Assembly (NCBI RefSeq): GCF_900215315.1
Contig: NZ_OBEB01000001.1
Location: forward strand, 558,001-622,000
Origin: Arsukibacterium tuosuense
Lineage (GTDB): Bacteria; Pseudomonadota; Gammaproteobacteria; Enterobacterales; Alteromonadaceae
Length of the DNA: 64,000 nucleotides
Direction: 5' to 3'
In this document: positions 1 through 8,960 of the stretch, piece by piece
How positions within the stretch are numbered: position 1 is the first letter of the stretch
Layout: the number at the start of each line of letters is the position of its first letter
The notes under the pieces: generated by a model
The model's input: the letters and a program-made list of their open reading frames with translations, nothing else
Told to the model about the DNA's origin: nothing
The model's database searches: none
Made by a program: the position numbers and the translations under genes

Positions 1-212
1 GCGAGACGCTGTCGTCGGAAGCGGAAAAAGCCCTGAAAAAGCCGATTGTTGAGCAGTATGAAAAGCAGGGACACCCCTACTACGCCAGCGGTCGTTTGTG
101 GGATGACGGTATTATTGACCCGGCCCAAACCCGGATGACAGTGGGCCTGGCGTTAGCTGCAGCACTGAATGCGCCGATTGAAGAAACTAAGTTTGGTGTG
201 TTTAGGATGTAG
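1..212 (+). CDS. liuB: Methylcrotonyl-CoA carboxylase carboxyltransferase subunit, C-terminal end (partial)
   Basis: Only the last 69 codons are in the window, in frame from base 3 to the TAG at 210-212. The peptide runs through [19 protein letters not shown] and [18 protein letters not shown] and ends GVFRM, the typical C-terminus of the biotin-dependent acyl-CoA carboxyltransferase beta subunit in leucine catabolism. LiuB transfers carboxyl from biotin on LiuD to 3-methylcrotonyl-CoA. The genes liuC, liuD and liuE follow on the same strand, which supports the assignment over propionyl-CoA carboxylase. The gene starts upstream of the window. A 240-bp repeat separates it from liuC, so transcription may or may not continue through. 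Confidence 0.9.
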   Translation, partial: ETLSSEAEKALKKPIVEQYEKQGHPYYASGRLWDDGIIDPAQTRMTVGLALAAALNAPIEETKFGVFRM

Positions 213-250
213 TAGATAGTTGTGATGGGGGCAGATTGGTGGCTATCGAT

Positions 251-490
251 GCCGCAATCGCTCCGTCCATTTTTTCTGCGACACGCCATAAACCGTCCAT
301 GGGGCTCCTTTCCGGCCATCCATGGCCTGCAACGGTCTCAGAAAAAAGCACATACGCGCTTGCTGGTTCACCGGTAGAGGCAAGCGCACAGTGCACTTTG
401 GCCAGAACCGTGTTTTTCATGGATGAAAAACAGGAGCCCCCATGGATGGGTTTACGGCGTGTTCTGGCAAAGTTGTACGGCGCGATTGCC
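251..490 (+). repeat. Structured palindromic repeat, copy A (between liuB and liuC)
   Basis: This non-coding stretch matches, in reverse complement, the copy at 4312-4580. The shared core includes GTTTTTCATGGATGAAAAAC (itself a near palindrome), GGAGCCCCCATGGATGGG and ACGGTCTCAGAAAAAA. The element is one large imperfect inverted repeat. The left arm near 278-315 (GCGACACGCC, TCCATGGGG, CTCC) mirrors the right arm near 433-470 (GGAGCCCCCATGGA, GGCGTGTT). The outer tips also pair: GCAATCGCTCCGT at the left against ACGGCGCGATTGC at the right. Open frames across it are by-products of the repeat. No transposase is present. It could be a MITE-like mobile repeat or a structured intercistronic RNA element. 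Confidence 0.85.
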
Positions 491-570
491 GGTTGAAAGA
501 ACTGAAGCTCGCAGCAACCGCATGCCGAAGAAAAACAGTCTCAGGTTGCATTAACACTTTCGGAGAAAAG

Positions 571-1395
571 ATGAACCAGGTTTACACCCAAGTCAGTATC
601 GAGCAGCGCGGCGTGGCCAGCTTAACGTTAAACCGGCCCGAAGTGCACAACGCCTTCGATGATCTGATGATTGCCGAGCTTATTCAGATACTCGACCAAC
701 TGGCTGCTAATCCGGATGTTCGGATATTGCTGTTAAATGCCAATGGCAAAAACTTCTCTGCCGGTGCCGATTTAAACTGGATGCGCTCGATGGCCGAAAA
801 AGACTACGCGCAAAATCTGGACGACGCCAACGAGCTGGCCATGTTAATGCACAAGCTGGATAAATTCCCTAAGCCTACTGTTGCCGTAGTGCAAGGTGCA
901 GCCTTTGGCGGTGCAGTGGGCCTGGTGGCCTGTTGCGATATCGCCATTGCCAGTGACAACGCCAGTTTTTGTTTAAGTGAAGTGAAAATTGGTCTTATTC
1001 CTGCCGTGATCAGCCCCTATGTCATGCGAGCTCTGGGCGAGCGGCAAAGCCGGCGCTATTTTTTAACTGCCGAGCGTTTTAGTGCCGACACGGCCAAACA
1101 GCTGGGTTTACTGCATGAAGTAACCAGCGCCAGTGAACTTAACGAAAAAGCCGATGCCCTTGTTGACGGCTTGCTGCAAAACAGCCCGGCAGCAATCAGC
1201 GCAGCGAAAACTCTTATTCATAATATTTATAACCGCAAAATCAGCAACAATGTCGTGGCCCACACTACCCAGGCGATTGCTGAAATTCGGGTGTCGGCAG
1301 AAGGTCAGGAAGGCCTGGGTGCTTTTCTTGAAAAGCGCCGCCCCAACTGGTTGCAGAATAATGCTCAGGCAAACGCCAAGCTAAAGGACAAATAA
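571..1395 (+). CDS. liuC: Methylglutaconyl-CoA hydratase (enoyl-CoA hydratase family)
   Basis: A 274-residue crotonase-fold enzyme, predicted to hydrate 3-methylglutaconyl-CoA to HMG-CoA in leucine breakdown. The start at 571 follows a good ribosome binding site (GGAGAAAAG) and gives the usual family N-terminus MNQVYTQVSIEQRGVASLTL. A frame reaching back to 442 only runs through the upstream repeat. The oxyanion-hole regions are visible as NFSAGADLNWM (about residues 64-74) and GAAFGGAVGLVACCDIAIA (about 110-128). The family Glu of EVKIGLIPAVISPYV is present. It lies 2 bp before liuD, which makes the leucine-pathway role more likely than generic beta-oxidation. Confidence 0.9.
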   Translation: MNQVYTQVSIEQRGVASLTLNRPEVHNAFDDLMIAELIQILDQLAANPDVRILLLNANGKNFSAGADLNWMRSMAEKDYAQNLDDANELAMLMHKLDKFPKPTVAVVQGAAFGGAVGLVACCDIAIASDNASFCLSEVKIGLIPAVISPYVMRALGERQSRRYFLTAERFSADTAKQLGLLHEVTSASELNEKADALVDGLLQNSPAAISAAKTLIHNIYNRKISNNVVAHTTQAIAEIRVSAEGQEGLGAFLEKRRPNWLQNNAQANAKLKDK

Positions 1396-1397
1396 GT

Positions 1398-3383
1398 ATG
1401 TTCCGGAAAATATTAATCGCTAACCGTGGCGAAATTGCCTGTCGGGTTATCGACACCGCCCATAAACTTGGCATTCGCTGCGTTGCCGTGTACTCAGAAG
1501 CCGACGCCAATGCCCGCCATGTGCGGATGGCCGACGAAGCCTATTTACTCGGCCCTGCTCCCAGCAAAGACTCTTACCTGCGCAGCGATAAAATTATTGA
1601 TATTGCCAAACAAAGTGGCGCTGAAGCCATTCACCCGGGTTACGGCTTTTTATCGGAAAACGAAGAGTTTGCTAAAGCCTGTGCTGATGCCGGTGTGGTG
1701 TTTATCGGCCCACCGGTTGCTGCCATTACGGCGATGGGCTCAAAAAGCGCCGCCAAGAAAATTATGGCCGATGCCGGCGTGCCGCTGGTGCCGGGCTATC
1801 ATGGTGATGATCAGTCCGATGACAAACTTGGCAGTGAGTCAGCCAAAATTGGTTATCCGCAGCTGTTAAAAGCCGCCTACGGTGGCGGTGGTAAAGGCAT
1901 GCGGGTGGTCTGGAAAAAAGAAGAATTTTCTGACGCCCTGGCCAGTGCCCGGCGGGAAGCCAAAGCCGGCTTTGGTAATGATAAAATGCTGATAGAGCGC
2001 TACTTAACCAAGCCACGGCATATCGAAATTCAGGTATTTTGCGATAACCACGGCAATGCGGTGTATTTAGCCGAACGTGACTGCTCCATTCAGCGCCGCC
2101 ACCAGAAAGTGATTGAAGAAGCGCCAGCACCGAATTTTAGCAGCGAGCAGCGTAAAGCCATGGGTGAAGCTGCGGTAAAAGCTGCCAAAGCAATAGATTA
2201 TCGCGGTGCCGGTACCGTCGAGTTTTTGTTTGATGAAGACGGCTCCTTCTATTTTATGGAAATGAACACCCGGCTACAGGTAGAGCATCCGGTAACCGAA
2301 ATGATCACCGGTCAGGACTTAGTAAAGTGGCAGCTGTTAGTGGCTGCAGATGAAGCCCTACCGCTAAGTCAGGATGAAGTGCAAATTGATGGCCATGCCA
2401 TTGAAGTGCGGGTCTATGCAGAAGACCCCGATAACGACTTCCTGCCACAAACCGGCAAGCTGACGTATTTACGCCAGCCTGAAGCCAGCCGTTATGTGCG
2501 GGTAGATACTGGTGTGGTCGAAAATGACGAAGTATCGCCCTACTACGACCCGATGATTGCCAAACTCATTGTCTGGGATGAAAGCCGCGATCGGGCCATT
2601 GCCCGCATGCTACGCGCGCTGGACGATTACCGGATTGCCGGTGTCACCACCAATTTAAGTTTTTTAACCAGCTTAACCGAGCACCCGGCATTTAAAGCGG
2701 CCGAGCTTGATACCAACTTTATTAATCATCATCAGGACACGCTGTTCGCACCAGCCAACAAAGAAAACAACCAAGCGCTGGTGCTGGCAGCTTTATTTAT
2801 TTTAGAGCAGCAAAAAGCGCCGCTGCCAAGCCACAGCAGCCCAAGCCCCTGGCAATACAGCCATGGCTGGCGTTTAAACGAAACGCCAACAGTAGTGCTG
2901 AATTTAATCCACGACGACAAAGCACAGCAGCTGACCATTCGCGAGCAGCAACAGCATTATGTTGTTGAGTTGCAGGGCCAGCAAATTTGCTGTCTGGCTG
3001 AGCTTAACGGTGATGAGCTAAGCGCTACCCTGGGGGATCATAAAACCAAAGTGCGGGTCAGCCGGTATCAGGACACGATAAGCATCTTTATTAAACACCA
3101 TCGCTACGACTTTATCTACCGCACTGAAGTGACGCCGGAGCCCGATGGCAGCGAGCATGTCGGCAGCTTAACAGCACCGATGAACGGCACTATTGTCGCG
3201 GTTATGACCAAAGCCGGAGCTACAGTTAAAGCCGGCGATACCCTGGTGATCATGGAAGCGATGAAAATGGAATACAGCATTAAGGCGCCGAAAGATGGCG
3301 TGGTAAATGAGGTATTCTATGGCACAGGCGATTTAGTTAAAGACGGCGCCGAACTGGTCGATTTCAGCCCGGAGGAAGCATGA
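1398..3383 (+). CDS. liuD: Methylcrotonyl-CoA carboxylase, biotin carboxylase/biotin carrier subunit
   Basis: A 661-residue subunit that carboxylates biotin with ATP and bicarbonate and presents it to LiuB. The N-terminal biotin carboxylase domain (about 1-450) has the [18 protein letters not shown] start, the ATP-grasp glycine loop [13 protein letters not shown] and the [17 protein letters not shown] motif. The C-terminal biotinyl domain carries [11 protein letters not shown], with the biotin lysine at about residue 623. The length fits the MccA family. It overlaps liuE by 4 bp (ATGA), so the two are translationally coupled. Propionyl-CoA carboxylase is the main alternative, disfavoured by the neighbours. 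Confidence 0.93.
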   Translation: MFRKILIANRGEIACRVIDTAHKLGIRCVAVYSEADANARHVRMADEAYLLGPAPSKDSYLRSDKIIDIAKQSGAEAIHPGYGFLSENEEFAKACADAGVVFIGPPVAAITAMGSKSAAKKIMADAGVPLVPGYHGDDQSDDKLGSESAKIGYPQLLKAAYGGGGKGMRVVWKKEEFSDALASARREAKAGFGNDKMLIERYLTKPRHIEIQVFCDNHGNAVYLAERDCSIQRRHQKVIEEAPAPNFSSEQRKAMGEAAVKAAKAIDYRGAGTVEFLFDEDGSFYFMEMNTRLQVEHPVTEMITGQDLVKWQLLVAADEALPLSQDEVQIDGHAIEVRVYAEDPDNDFLPQTGKLTYLRQPEASRYVRVDTGVVENDEVSPYYDPMIAKLIVWDESRDRAIARMLRALDDYRIAGVTTNLSFLTSLTEHPAFKAAELDTNFINHHQDTLFAPANKENNQALVLAALFILEQQKAPLPSHSSPSPWQYSHGWRLNETPTVVLNLIHDDKAQQLTIREQQQHYVVELQGQQICCLAELNGDELSATLGDHKTKVRVSRYQDTISIFIKHHRYDFIYRTEVTPEPDGSEHVGSLTAPMNGTIVAVMTKAGATVKAGDTLVIMEAMKMEYSIKAPKDGVVNEVFYGTGDLVKDGAELVDFSPEEA

Positions 3384-4294
3384 GCTTACCGCAACGCGTT
3401 CGGATAGTGGAAGTAGGCCCGCGTGATGGCCTGCAAAACGAGCAAAGCGTCAGCACGGCCGATAAAATTGCCTTAATTGACATGCTAAGCGCTGCCGGCC
3501 ACAGTTACATTGAAAGTGGCGCCTTTGTCTCCCCCAAATGGGTGCCACAAATGGCCGACTCCACTGAGGTTTTTGCCGGCATCAACCGCAAAGCCGGCGT
3601 TACCTATGCGGCGCTTACCCCAAATTTAAAAGGTTACGAAGCCGCTAAAGCTGCGGGTGCCACTGAAGTGGCGATTTTTGGCGCGGCATCTGAGGCGTTC
3701 AGCCAGAAAAATATTAACTGCAGTATCAGTGAAAGCCTGGAGCGCTTTGCGCCGGTGGTTGAAGCAGCCCAGGCTGACGGCATTAAAGTGCGCGGTTATG
3801 TCTCTTGTGTGGTCGGCTGTCCTTACCAGGGCGAGGTGGCCCCAACGGAGGTGGCACTGGTGGCTAAAGCGCTACTGGAGATGGGCTGCTATGAAATTTC
3901 ACTGGGCGATACCATAGGTGTCGGCACACCGAAAAAAGTTAACGCTATGCTGGATGCCGTGCTCTCTATGGTACCGGCCGAAAAGTTAGCGGTGCATTTT
4001 CATGATACCTATGGCCAGGCCCTGACTAATATTTATGTCGCGCTTAACCGGGGCATTAGCATAATCGACAGTGCCGTGGCCGGTTTGGGCGGCTGCCCTT
4101 ATGCTGCAGGTGCTTCAGGTAATGTCGCTACTGAAGATGTGGTGTATCTGCTGAATGGTCTGGGCATTGAACACGGGGTAGATTTAACCGCACTGGCACA
4201 GGCTGGTTGGTTTATTACCGGTAAGCTGGGGAAGCAGCCTAGTTCTAAAGTAGGATTGGCGTTAAAGGCAAAGTGCACGCAAACTGGTAGTTAG
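3380..4294 (+). CDS. liuE: Hydroxymethylglutaryl-CoA lyase
   Basis: A 304-residue DRE-TIM-family lyase that splits HMG-CoA into acetyl-CoA and acetoacetate, the last step of the leucine pathway. The N-terminal [12 protein letters not shown] carries the metal and catalytic residues. The C-terminal signature [19 protein letters not shown] contains the active-site cysteine, and [10 protein letters not shown] is the metal-binding HxH-type segment. The start overlaps the liuD stop. The product acetoacetate would be activated by the CoA-transferase encoded just downstream. The coding sequence ends 17 bp before a repeat element. Confidence 0.94.
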   Translation: MSLPQRVRIVEVGPRDGLQNEQSVSTADKIALIDMLSAAGHSYIESGAFVSPKWVPQMADSTEVFAGINRKAGVTYAALTPNLKGYEAAKAAGATEVAIFGAASEAFSQKNINCSISESLERFAPVVEAAQADGIKVRGYVSCVVGCPYQGEVAPTEVALVAKALLEMGCYEISLGDTIGVGTPKKVNAMLDAVLSMVPAEKLAVHFHDTYGQALTNIYVALNRGISIIDSAVAGLGGCPYAAGASGNVATEDVVYLLNGLGIEHGVDLTALAQAGWFITGKLGKQPSSKVGLALKAKCTQTGS

Positions 4295-4311
4295 TTAACA
4301 GCAGCAACTAA

Positions 4312-4580
4312 GGTTCTTCGAACACGGTAAGCACTCCGTACAACTTTGCCGAAACACGCCGTAAACCCATCCATGGGGGCTCCTGTTTTTCATCCATGAA
4401 AAACACGGTTCCGGCCAAAGTGTACTGCGCGCTTCCCTTTACTCCGAAGTAAGCGGATGCGGATGTGATTTTTTCTGAGACCGTTGAAGCCCTGGACGGG
4501 CGGAAACGAGCCCCCAGGGAGGGGTTCACGGCGTGTCGCAGACAAAAATACACGTAGCAGCAGCGAAATCGAAGAACGGC
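4312..4580 (-). repeat. Structured palindromic repeat, copy B (between liuE and scoA)
   Basis: This is the inverted counterpart of the repeat at 251-490. Read on the minus strand it has the same core segments (GCGACACGCC, ACGGTCTCAGAAAAAA, CACTTTGGCC, CATGGATGAAAAACAGG, GGAGCCCCCATGGATGGG). Its outermost arms differ from copy A but pair with each other: GGTTCTTCGA at 4312-4321 against TCGAAGAAC at 4569-4577. It fills almost all of the liuE-scoA gap. No coding potential is credible, because the frames it contains only reproduce repeat sequence. Whether it moves or acts in RNA cannot be decided from the two copies here. Confidence 0.85.
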
Positions 4581-4617
4581 TCTAAAATTAAGTTCAGCAA
4601 AGAACAGAGGACAACAA

Positions 4618-5319
4618 ATGGCAGGGTTTAATAAAGTCGTACACAGCTACGAAGACGCCATGGCCGGCCTGCAGGACGGGATGACCGTGATTGCCGGTGG
4701 CTTTGGTTTATGTGGTATTCCGGAAGGCTTAATTGCCCAGATTAAAAAAATGGGCACCACCGACTTAACAGTAGTGTCCAACAACTGCGGCGTTGACGGC
4801 TTTGGTTTAGGCATTTTGCTGGAAGATCGGCAAATCAAAAAAATGGTTGCCTCTTATGTTGGTGAAAACGCCCTGTTTGAAAAGCAACTGCTCAGCGGCG
4901 AGCTGGAAGTGGAACTGACCCCACAAGGCACTTTGGCCGAAAAAATGCGTGCTGGCGGTGCTGGCATACCGGCATTTTTCACCGCCACCGGCTACGGTAC
5001 TCCAGTTGCTGAAGGTAAAGAAACCCGCGAAATTAATGGCCGTAACTATGTACTGGAACCCGCCATTACCGGCGATTTTGCCATCGTACGCGCCTGGAAA
5101 GCAGACCGTTACGGCAACCTGGTATTTCGTCACACCTCAATGAACTTCAACCCAATGGCGGCAACTGCCGGCAAAATTACCGTGGCAGAAGTGGAAGAAA
5201 TTGTCGAGCCGGGCGAGCTGGAACCGTCGCAAATTCACACCCCGGGTATTTACGTGCAGCGCGTGATCAAAGGCAGCTTTGAAAAACGTATCGAACGTCG
5301 TATGGTGCGGCAAGGTTAA
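4618..5319 (+). CDS. scoA: Succinyl-CoA:3-ketoacid CoA-transferase, subunit A
   Basis: A 233-residue family I CoA-transferase alpha subunit. The start follows AGAGGACAACAA. The N-terminal half has the glycine-rich [13 protein letters not shown] loop and the [16 protein letters not shown] segment. The C-terminal half carries [19 protein letters not shown] and [14 protein letters not shown], matching ScoA-type rather than AtoD-type proteins. With ScoB it converts acetoacetate to acetoacetyl-CoA using succinyl-CoA, so LiuE product can enter thiolysis. ScoB follows 10 bp downstream. Confidence 0.92.
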   Translation: MAGFNKVVHSYEDAMAGLQDGMTVIAGGFGLCGIPEGLIAQIKKMGTTDLTVVSNNCGVDGFGLGILLEDRQIKKMVASYVGENALFEKQLLSGELEVELTPQGTLAEKMRAGGAGIPAFFTATGYGTPVAEGKETREINGRNYVLEPAITGDFAIVRAWKADRYGNLVFRHTSMNFNPMAATAGKITVAEVEEIVEPGELEPSQIHTPGIYVQRVIKGSFEKRIERRMVRQG

Positions 5320-5329
5320 GGAGGCAACC

Positions 5330-5989
5330 ATGGCTTTATCTCGTGAACACATTGCAATGCGCGTGGCGCAAGAATTAGAAGATGGTTACTACGTTAACCT
5401 GGGTATCGGTATTCCTACCCTGGTGGCCAACTATGTGCCTGCTGGCATTGAAGTCATGCTGCAATCCGAAAACGGCCTGCTCGGTATGGGGCCCTACCCG
5501 ACAGAAGCAGAGCTCGATGCCGATATGATTAACGCCGGCAAAGAAACCGTTACCGCCATTAAAGGCGCCGCCATTTTCAACTCAGCAGAAAGCTTTGCCA
5601 TGATCCGTGGCGGCCATGTTGATTTAACCGTGCTAGGTGCTTTTGAAGTTGACCAGAACGGCAACATCGCCAGCTGGATGATCCCGGGTAAACTGGTAAA
5701 AGGCATGGGCGGCGCGATGGACCTGGTCGCCGGCGCTCAGAACATCGTGGTCACCATGACTCACGCCGACAAATACGGTAACAGCAAACTGCTGGAAAGC
5801 TGCACCCTGCCACTGACTGGCGTCGGCTGCGTTAAAAAAATCGTTACTGATTTAGCGGTGCTGGAAGTACGCAATGGCGCTTTCCACCTGTTAGAACGCG
5901 CCCCGGGTATTAGCGTTGAAGAAATTCAGCAAAAAACCGGCGGCAAGCTGGTGGTTGAAGGCGAAATACCGGAGATGGTGTTTAGTTAA
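5330..5989 (+). CDS. scoB: Succinyl-CoA:3-ketoacid CoA-transferase, subunit B
   Basis: A 219-residue beta subunit. The start at 5330 is chosen because AAGGAGG lies 5-6 bases upstream and the protein then begins [19 protein letters not shown], as in the family. A longer frame from 5279 overlaps scoA without support. The SENG motif (Glu at about residue 47) supplies the catalytic glutamate that carries Co[19 protein letters not shown] and ITDLAVLEV-like segments follow. It closes the leucine/ketone-body block and is followed by a clear terminator. Confidence 0.93.
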   Translation: MALSREHIAMRVAQELEDGYYVNLGIGIPTLVANYVPAGIEVMLQSENGLLGMGPYPTEAELDADMINAGKETVTAIKGAAIFNSAESFAMIRGGHVDLTVLGAFEVDQNGNIASWMIPGKLVKGMGGAMDLVAGAQNIVVTMTHADKYGNSKLLESCTLPLTGVGCVKKIVTDLAVLEVRNGAFHLLERAPGISVEEIQQKTGGKLVVEGEIPEMVFS

Positions 5990-6008
5990 CAACTGAACCG
6001 CAAACAAG

Positions 6009-6028
6009 GGCGCTGAGGCGCCTTTTTT
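6009..6028 (+). terminator. Rho-independent terminator after scoB
   Basis: GGCGC-TGAG-GCGCC forms a tight GC stem and is followed by six T residues (6023-6028), 19 bases after the scoB stop. It should end the liu-sco transcript. Confidence 0.85.
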
Positions 6029-6105
6029 GCTTTCTGCTTTAAGCTGGCCAACAAACTGACATTATTAACTAATTTTGTTCCGTTTAATTATAAAAATAGC
6101 ATTTA

Positions 6106-6155
6106 CTTTTATTTTCTTATCATTAGAATCCTCTTTCTTAACAAGAAAATAAAAG
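6106..6155 (+). promoter_or_regulatory. AT-rich hairpin covering the ribosome binding site of the 6164 gene
   Basis: CTTTTATTTTCTT (6106-6118) and AAGAAAATAAAAG (6143-6155) are perfect 13-bp inverted repeats around a 24-base loop. The right arm runs into the Shine-Dalgarno sequence AAAAGGA (6151-6157) that precedes the ATG at 6164. In RNA the stem would be almost all A-U and would partly hide that site, as in simple RNA thermometers or other translational switches. The regulatory role is inference; the repeat is directly visible. Confidence 0.5.
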
Positions 6156-6163
6156 GATGTTAA

Positions 6164-6655
6164 ATGAGTGACTCGATTTCCAACCCGTATGCTGCTCCGT
6201 CTGCAGAGCTGAATACACCGTTAAACAGCAATAACCTGAGACAACTGCCCCGGTTTTCAGCCTGGTGGGTATTTTTACTTAGTATTGTGACTTTTGGTAT
6301 TTACCCACTATGGTGGCTTTACTCAAGAACCAGTACTTTAAACCAGATCCAAAGCAGACCTATTGCCATAGAATTGGTTTATGTTTTGGTAGTACTGTTA
6401 GTGGGAAGCTTTGTGCTCGGTTTCGTTGCAGGGTTCTCTGATACCAGCTATGCATTGATTGAAAATACCATCAGTATTGCCTACTGGATCATTTACTTAA
6501 TTGTGGCTTATAGCATTAGAAACAGATTACATGATATTTTCGGGAAAGAAGGCCATAATGCCCGAATCGGGCCTATCCTGACTTTCTTTTTCAGCACCAT
6601 TTATCTGCAATATAAAATTAATGAAGCAATCGACGTAACCAGCAGCAATAGCTGA
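6164..6655 (+). CDS. Small multi-spanning membrane protein, DUF4234-like
   Basis: A 163-residue protein with a polar N-terminus (ISNPYAAPSAEL) followed by hydrophobic segments near residues 32-50, 68-95 and 102-118. The segment FGIYPLWWLYSRTSTLN resembles the first transmembrane region of DUF4234-type inner-membrane proteins. No catalytic motif is visible and no function is proposed. The start has AAAAGGATG upstream, inside the inverted repeat at 6106-6155. The gene stands alone between the scoB terminator and the convergent DUF58 gene, whose stop lies only 2 bp from its own. Confidence 0.75.
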   Translation: MSDSISNPYAAPSAELNTPLNSNNLRQLPRFSAWWVFLLSIVTFGIYPLWWLYSRTSTLNQIQSRPIAIELVYVLVVLLVGSFVLGFVAGFSDTSYALIENTISIAYWIIYLIVAYSIRNRLHDIFGKEGHNARIGPILTFFFSTIYLQYKINEAIDVTSSNS

Positions 6656-6657
6656 TT

Positions 6658-7989
6658 TTAAAGCATGCCTGAGCGCTTAACCCGCAGATAAGCGTTCAGG
6701 CTTTGTGGCAGCAGGTCTTTTGCTCTGCTGCTGATACATAACACATGTTCCTTCTGTAAGCGTTGCCAGTTCCTTTGGAATAACTGATTTAACTGCACAG
6801 CCCCCAGATAGCTGTTAGCTTCCGCAGCTGTTGTCACAGGCTCATTCAGCTTTTGCCGTATAGCTTCGTTTTCAATATGAATAACCCCGACCAGATGATG
6901 CTGCTGAAGTAATCTGACTGCGGGCAATAAATCAGAAAAATCTTCGTCCTGGAGTGTGGTCACGATCAACACCAGCGCGCGCTTTGGCTTCTTTGCAATC
7001 AACTGGCGGGCAGCCAACAGGTAATCAGGGCTGATATCAGAAGGATATAAATCATAGAAATGCTGCATCACCTGAGAGATATCCCGGACACTTCTGACGT
7101 TAGCCAGCCAACGTTCAGCCGCACCGAACGACTGCATACTAAACCAGTCGCCATTCTTTAATATCGAATGCGCCAGCAGTAAAATGGCACTTAATGCCGC
7201 ATCAAAATGGGTCCCGACCTCTGTTTCGACATGCATACGCCGTCCGCTGTCGAGCATCACTATAACCTGCTGGCTTTGCTCTTCCTGAAATTCACGGGCA
7301 ATCAGTTTTAAGCGCCGGCTTGAAGCCTGCCAGTCAATCTGATTTTGGCTGTCACCTACCCGATATTCCCGCAAATGACGAAACTCTGTGCCACTGCCCC
7401 GCTTATTAAAAACTTTTATCCCGGGTACCGGCAAACTACCGACGCCACTGAGTGCCGGCGATTTCATCAGCACCGAAAAATCGGGATACACTTTAACCCG
7501 CTGCTCAGCCGGTATATATCTTCTGGCCTGCCACAGACCACGGGGAAACTGCAAGCGGATATCCGTGCCCTCAAGTTCTACCGGGCCACGGCGGCTGGGC
7601 GTTACCTGATATTCAAACCTGAGTTTTTCCCTGGCTGCCAGCCTGCAGTGAAACTGCCGCTGCTGGCGCAGCCAGTGCTCTGGCATGCGTTCTGCGACAC
7701 TCAGCTGGATACTTTGCTGCGCATGGTTTTCGATAATCAGCTGATAACTGAACTGACAATTCAAATTGAGATTATGCGGCAGAATGCGTTGCACGGTAAC
7801 CGGCATAAACTGCTTGAGCCGGGTCCATTCAAGCCAAGCTGTCAGCAATAAAACCGCTAGCAGTATGGCAGCAACCGCTAATTGCAATGACACACTGGTA
7901 TCCAGCATTCCCAGCGTTATAATGGCTAAAGTTATGCCAGACATAGCCAGAAGCAGCCGGTTCGACGGGCGAATAACAACCGGGTTCAT
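6658..7989 (-). CDS. DUF58 domain protein, last gene of the MoxR operon
   Basis: A 443-residue protein with two N-terminal membrane segments (about residues 10-30 and 33-48) and a soluble part holding the DUF58 signature GTEFRHLREYRVGDSQNQID followed by WQASSRRLKL and EFQEEQSQQVIVMLDSGRRM, a von Willebrand A-like fold. DUF58 proteins travel with MoxR AAA+ ATPases and are thought to act in cell-envelope or complex assembly; the exact role is not established. The start ATG overlaps the MoxR stop (ATGA). It is the most downstream member of a six-gene set. Confidence 0.88.
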   Translation of the reverse strand: MNPVVIRPSNRLLLAMSGITLAIITLGMLDTSVSLQLAVAAILLAVLLLTAWLEWTRLKQFMPVTVQRILPHNLNLNCQFSYQLIIENHAQQSIQLSVAERMPEHWLRQQRQFHCRLAAREKLRFEYQVTPSRRGPVELEGTDIRLQFPRGLWQARRYIPAEQRVKVYPDFSVLMKSPALSGVGSLPVPGIKVFNKRGSGTEFRHLREYRVGDSQNQIDWQASSRRLKLIAREFQEEQSQQVIVMLDSGRRMHVETEVGTHFDAALSAILLLAHSILKNGDWFSMQSFGAAERWLANVRSVRDISQVMQHFYDLYPSDISPDYLLAARQLIAKKPKRALVLIVTTLQDEDFSDLLPAVRLLQQHHLVGVIHIENEAIRQKLNEPVTTAAEANSYLGAVQLNQLFQRNWQRLQKEHVLCISSRAKDLLPQSLNAYLRVKRSGML

Positions 7990-8960
7990 TCGCGGGGCAC
8001 TTCAGTCTTCATCAGAATAGCGCTGATAATGTCGTCTTCATTAGTCCCTTCCAGCTCTGCTTCGGCCGACAAAATAATCCGGTGCCGTAATATCGGCTTT
8101 GCAGATAATTTAATATCATCTGGTATCACAAACTCGCGTCCATTCATCAGGGCCCGGACCTTGGCCAGCTTAATCATATTAATACTTGCCCGAACCCCGG
8201 CACCATGCAGCACCCCTGGCCAACTGCGGGTTTTTCTGACAATATCCAGTACGTACCTGTACAGCTTGTCATCAACCAGCACCTTGGTCGCCAGAGTACG
8301 TAATTGCATCAGCTGGGTTCCATTGATCACTGGCTGCAGGGTGCTGACCTGTGCCTCGTTCGACTCGCCACCAGTGTTAAGCAATAGTAATTTCAACTCC
8401 TGCTCAAGACTGGGGTAGCCCAGCTTAAGCTTTACCATAAACCGATCCAACTCAGCTTCCGGTAACGGATAAGTGCCTTCCTGATCCAGCGGGTTTTGGG
8501 TTGCCATTACCATAAAAGGCGCATCCAAAACCATACTGGTTCCATCTATGGTAATTTGCAGCTCCTGCATCACTTCCAGCAACGCTGCCTGTGTCTTAGC
8601 CGGCGCCCGGTTAATTTCGTCGGCCAGCAATATGTTGGTATAAGCAGGTCCTTTTTTCAGTTCAAACTCGCCCTTCCCCATGTTATACAAACTGTGACCG
8701 ACCACATCAGACGGCATCAGGTCCGGGGTAAACTGGATCCGGCTGAACTCAACATCGACAGATCGTGCTAACGCCCGTACCAGTAAGGTTTTGCCTAAGC
8801 CCGGCACACCTTCAAGCAGGACATGTCCGCCCGCCAGCAGCACCGCAATAACATCATCAACAATCTCATGCTGTCCTACCAGCACCTGCTGAATGTTTTG
8901 CCGTATCGCCGAGATCGTATCCCGGATCTGTTCTGTTTGCTGCGCACCTAACGCTGTCAT
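7986..8960 (-). CDS. MoxR-family AAA+ ATPase
   Basis: A 324-residue ATPase. Walker A is GVPGLGKT (about residues 55-62), Walker B is LLADEINRAP (about 111-120), and sensor 1 follows in MATQNPLDQEGTYPLPEAEL. The C-terminal lid domain is intact. MoxR proteins act as chaperone-like ATPases for DUF58/VWA partners, and such a partner is encoded directly after it with a 4-bp overlap. It also overlaps the DUF4350 gene before it, so expression of the whole block is probably coupled. Confidence 0.93.
   Translation of the reverse strand: MTALGAQQTEQIRDTISAIRQNIQQVLVGQHEIVDDVIAVLLAGGHVLLEGVPGLGKTLLVRALARSVDVEFSRIQFTPDLMPSDVVGHSLYNMGKGEFELKKGPAYTNILLADEINRAPAKTQAALLEVMQELQITIDGTSMVLDAPFMVMATQNPLDQEGTYPLPEAELDRFMVKLKLGYPSLEQELKLLLLNTGGESNEAQVSTLQPVINGTQLMQLRTLATKVLVDDKLYRYVLDIVRKTRSWPGVLHGAGVRASINMIKLAKVRALMNGREFVIPDDIKLSAKPILRHRIILSAEAELEGTNEDDIISAILMKTEVPRE

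Noticed and set aside
236-496. Protein-coding gene inside the repeat at 251-490
   Set aside because: The frame shares its peptide with a frame in the inverted copy only because the DNA is repeated; it has no good ribosome site and the sequence is palindromic.
251-4580. Composite transposon carrying liuCDE
   Set aside because: The flanking inverted repeats encode no transposase, show no obvious target-site duplication, and the genes between are normal operon members.
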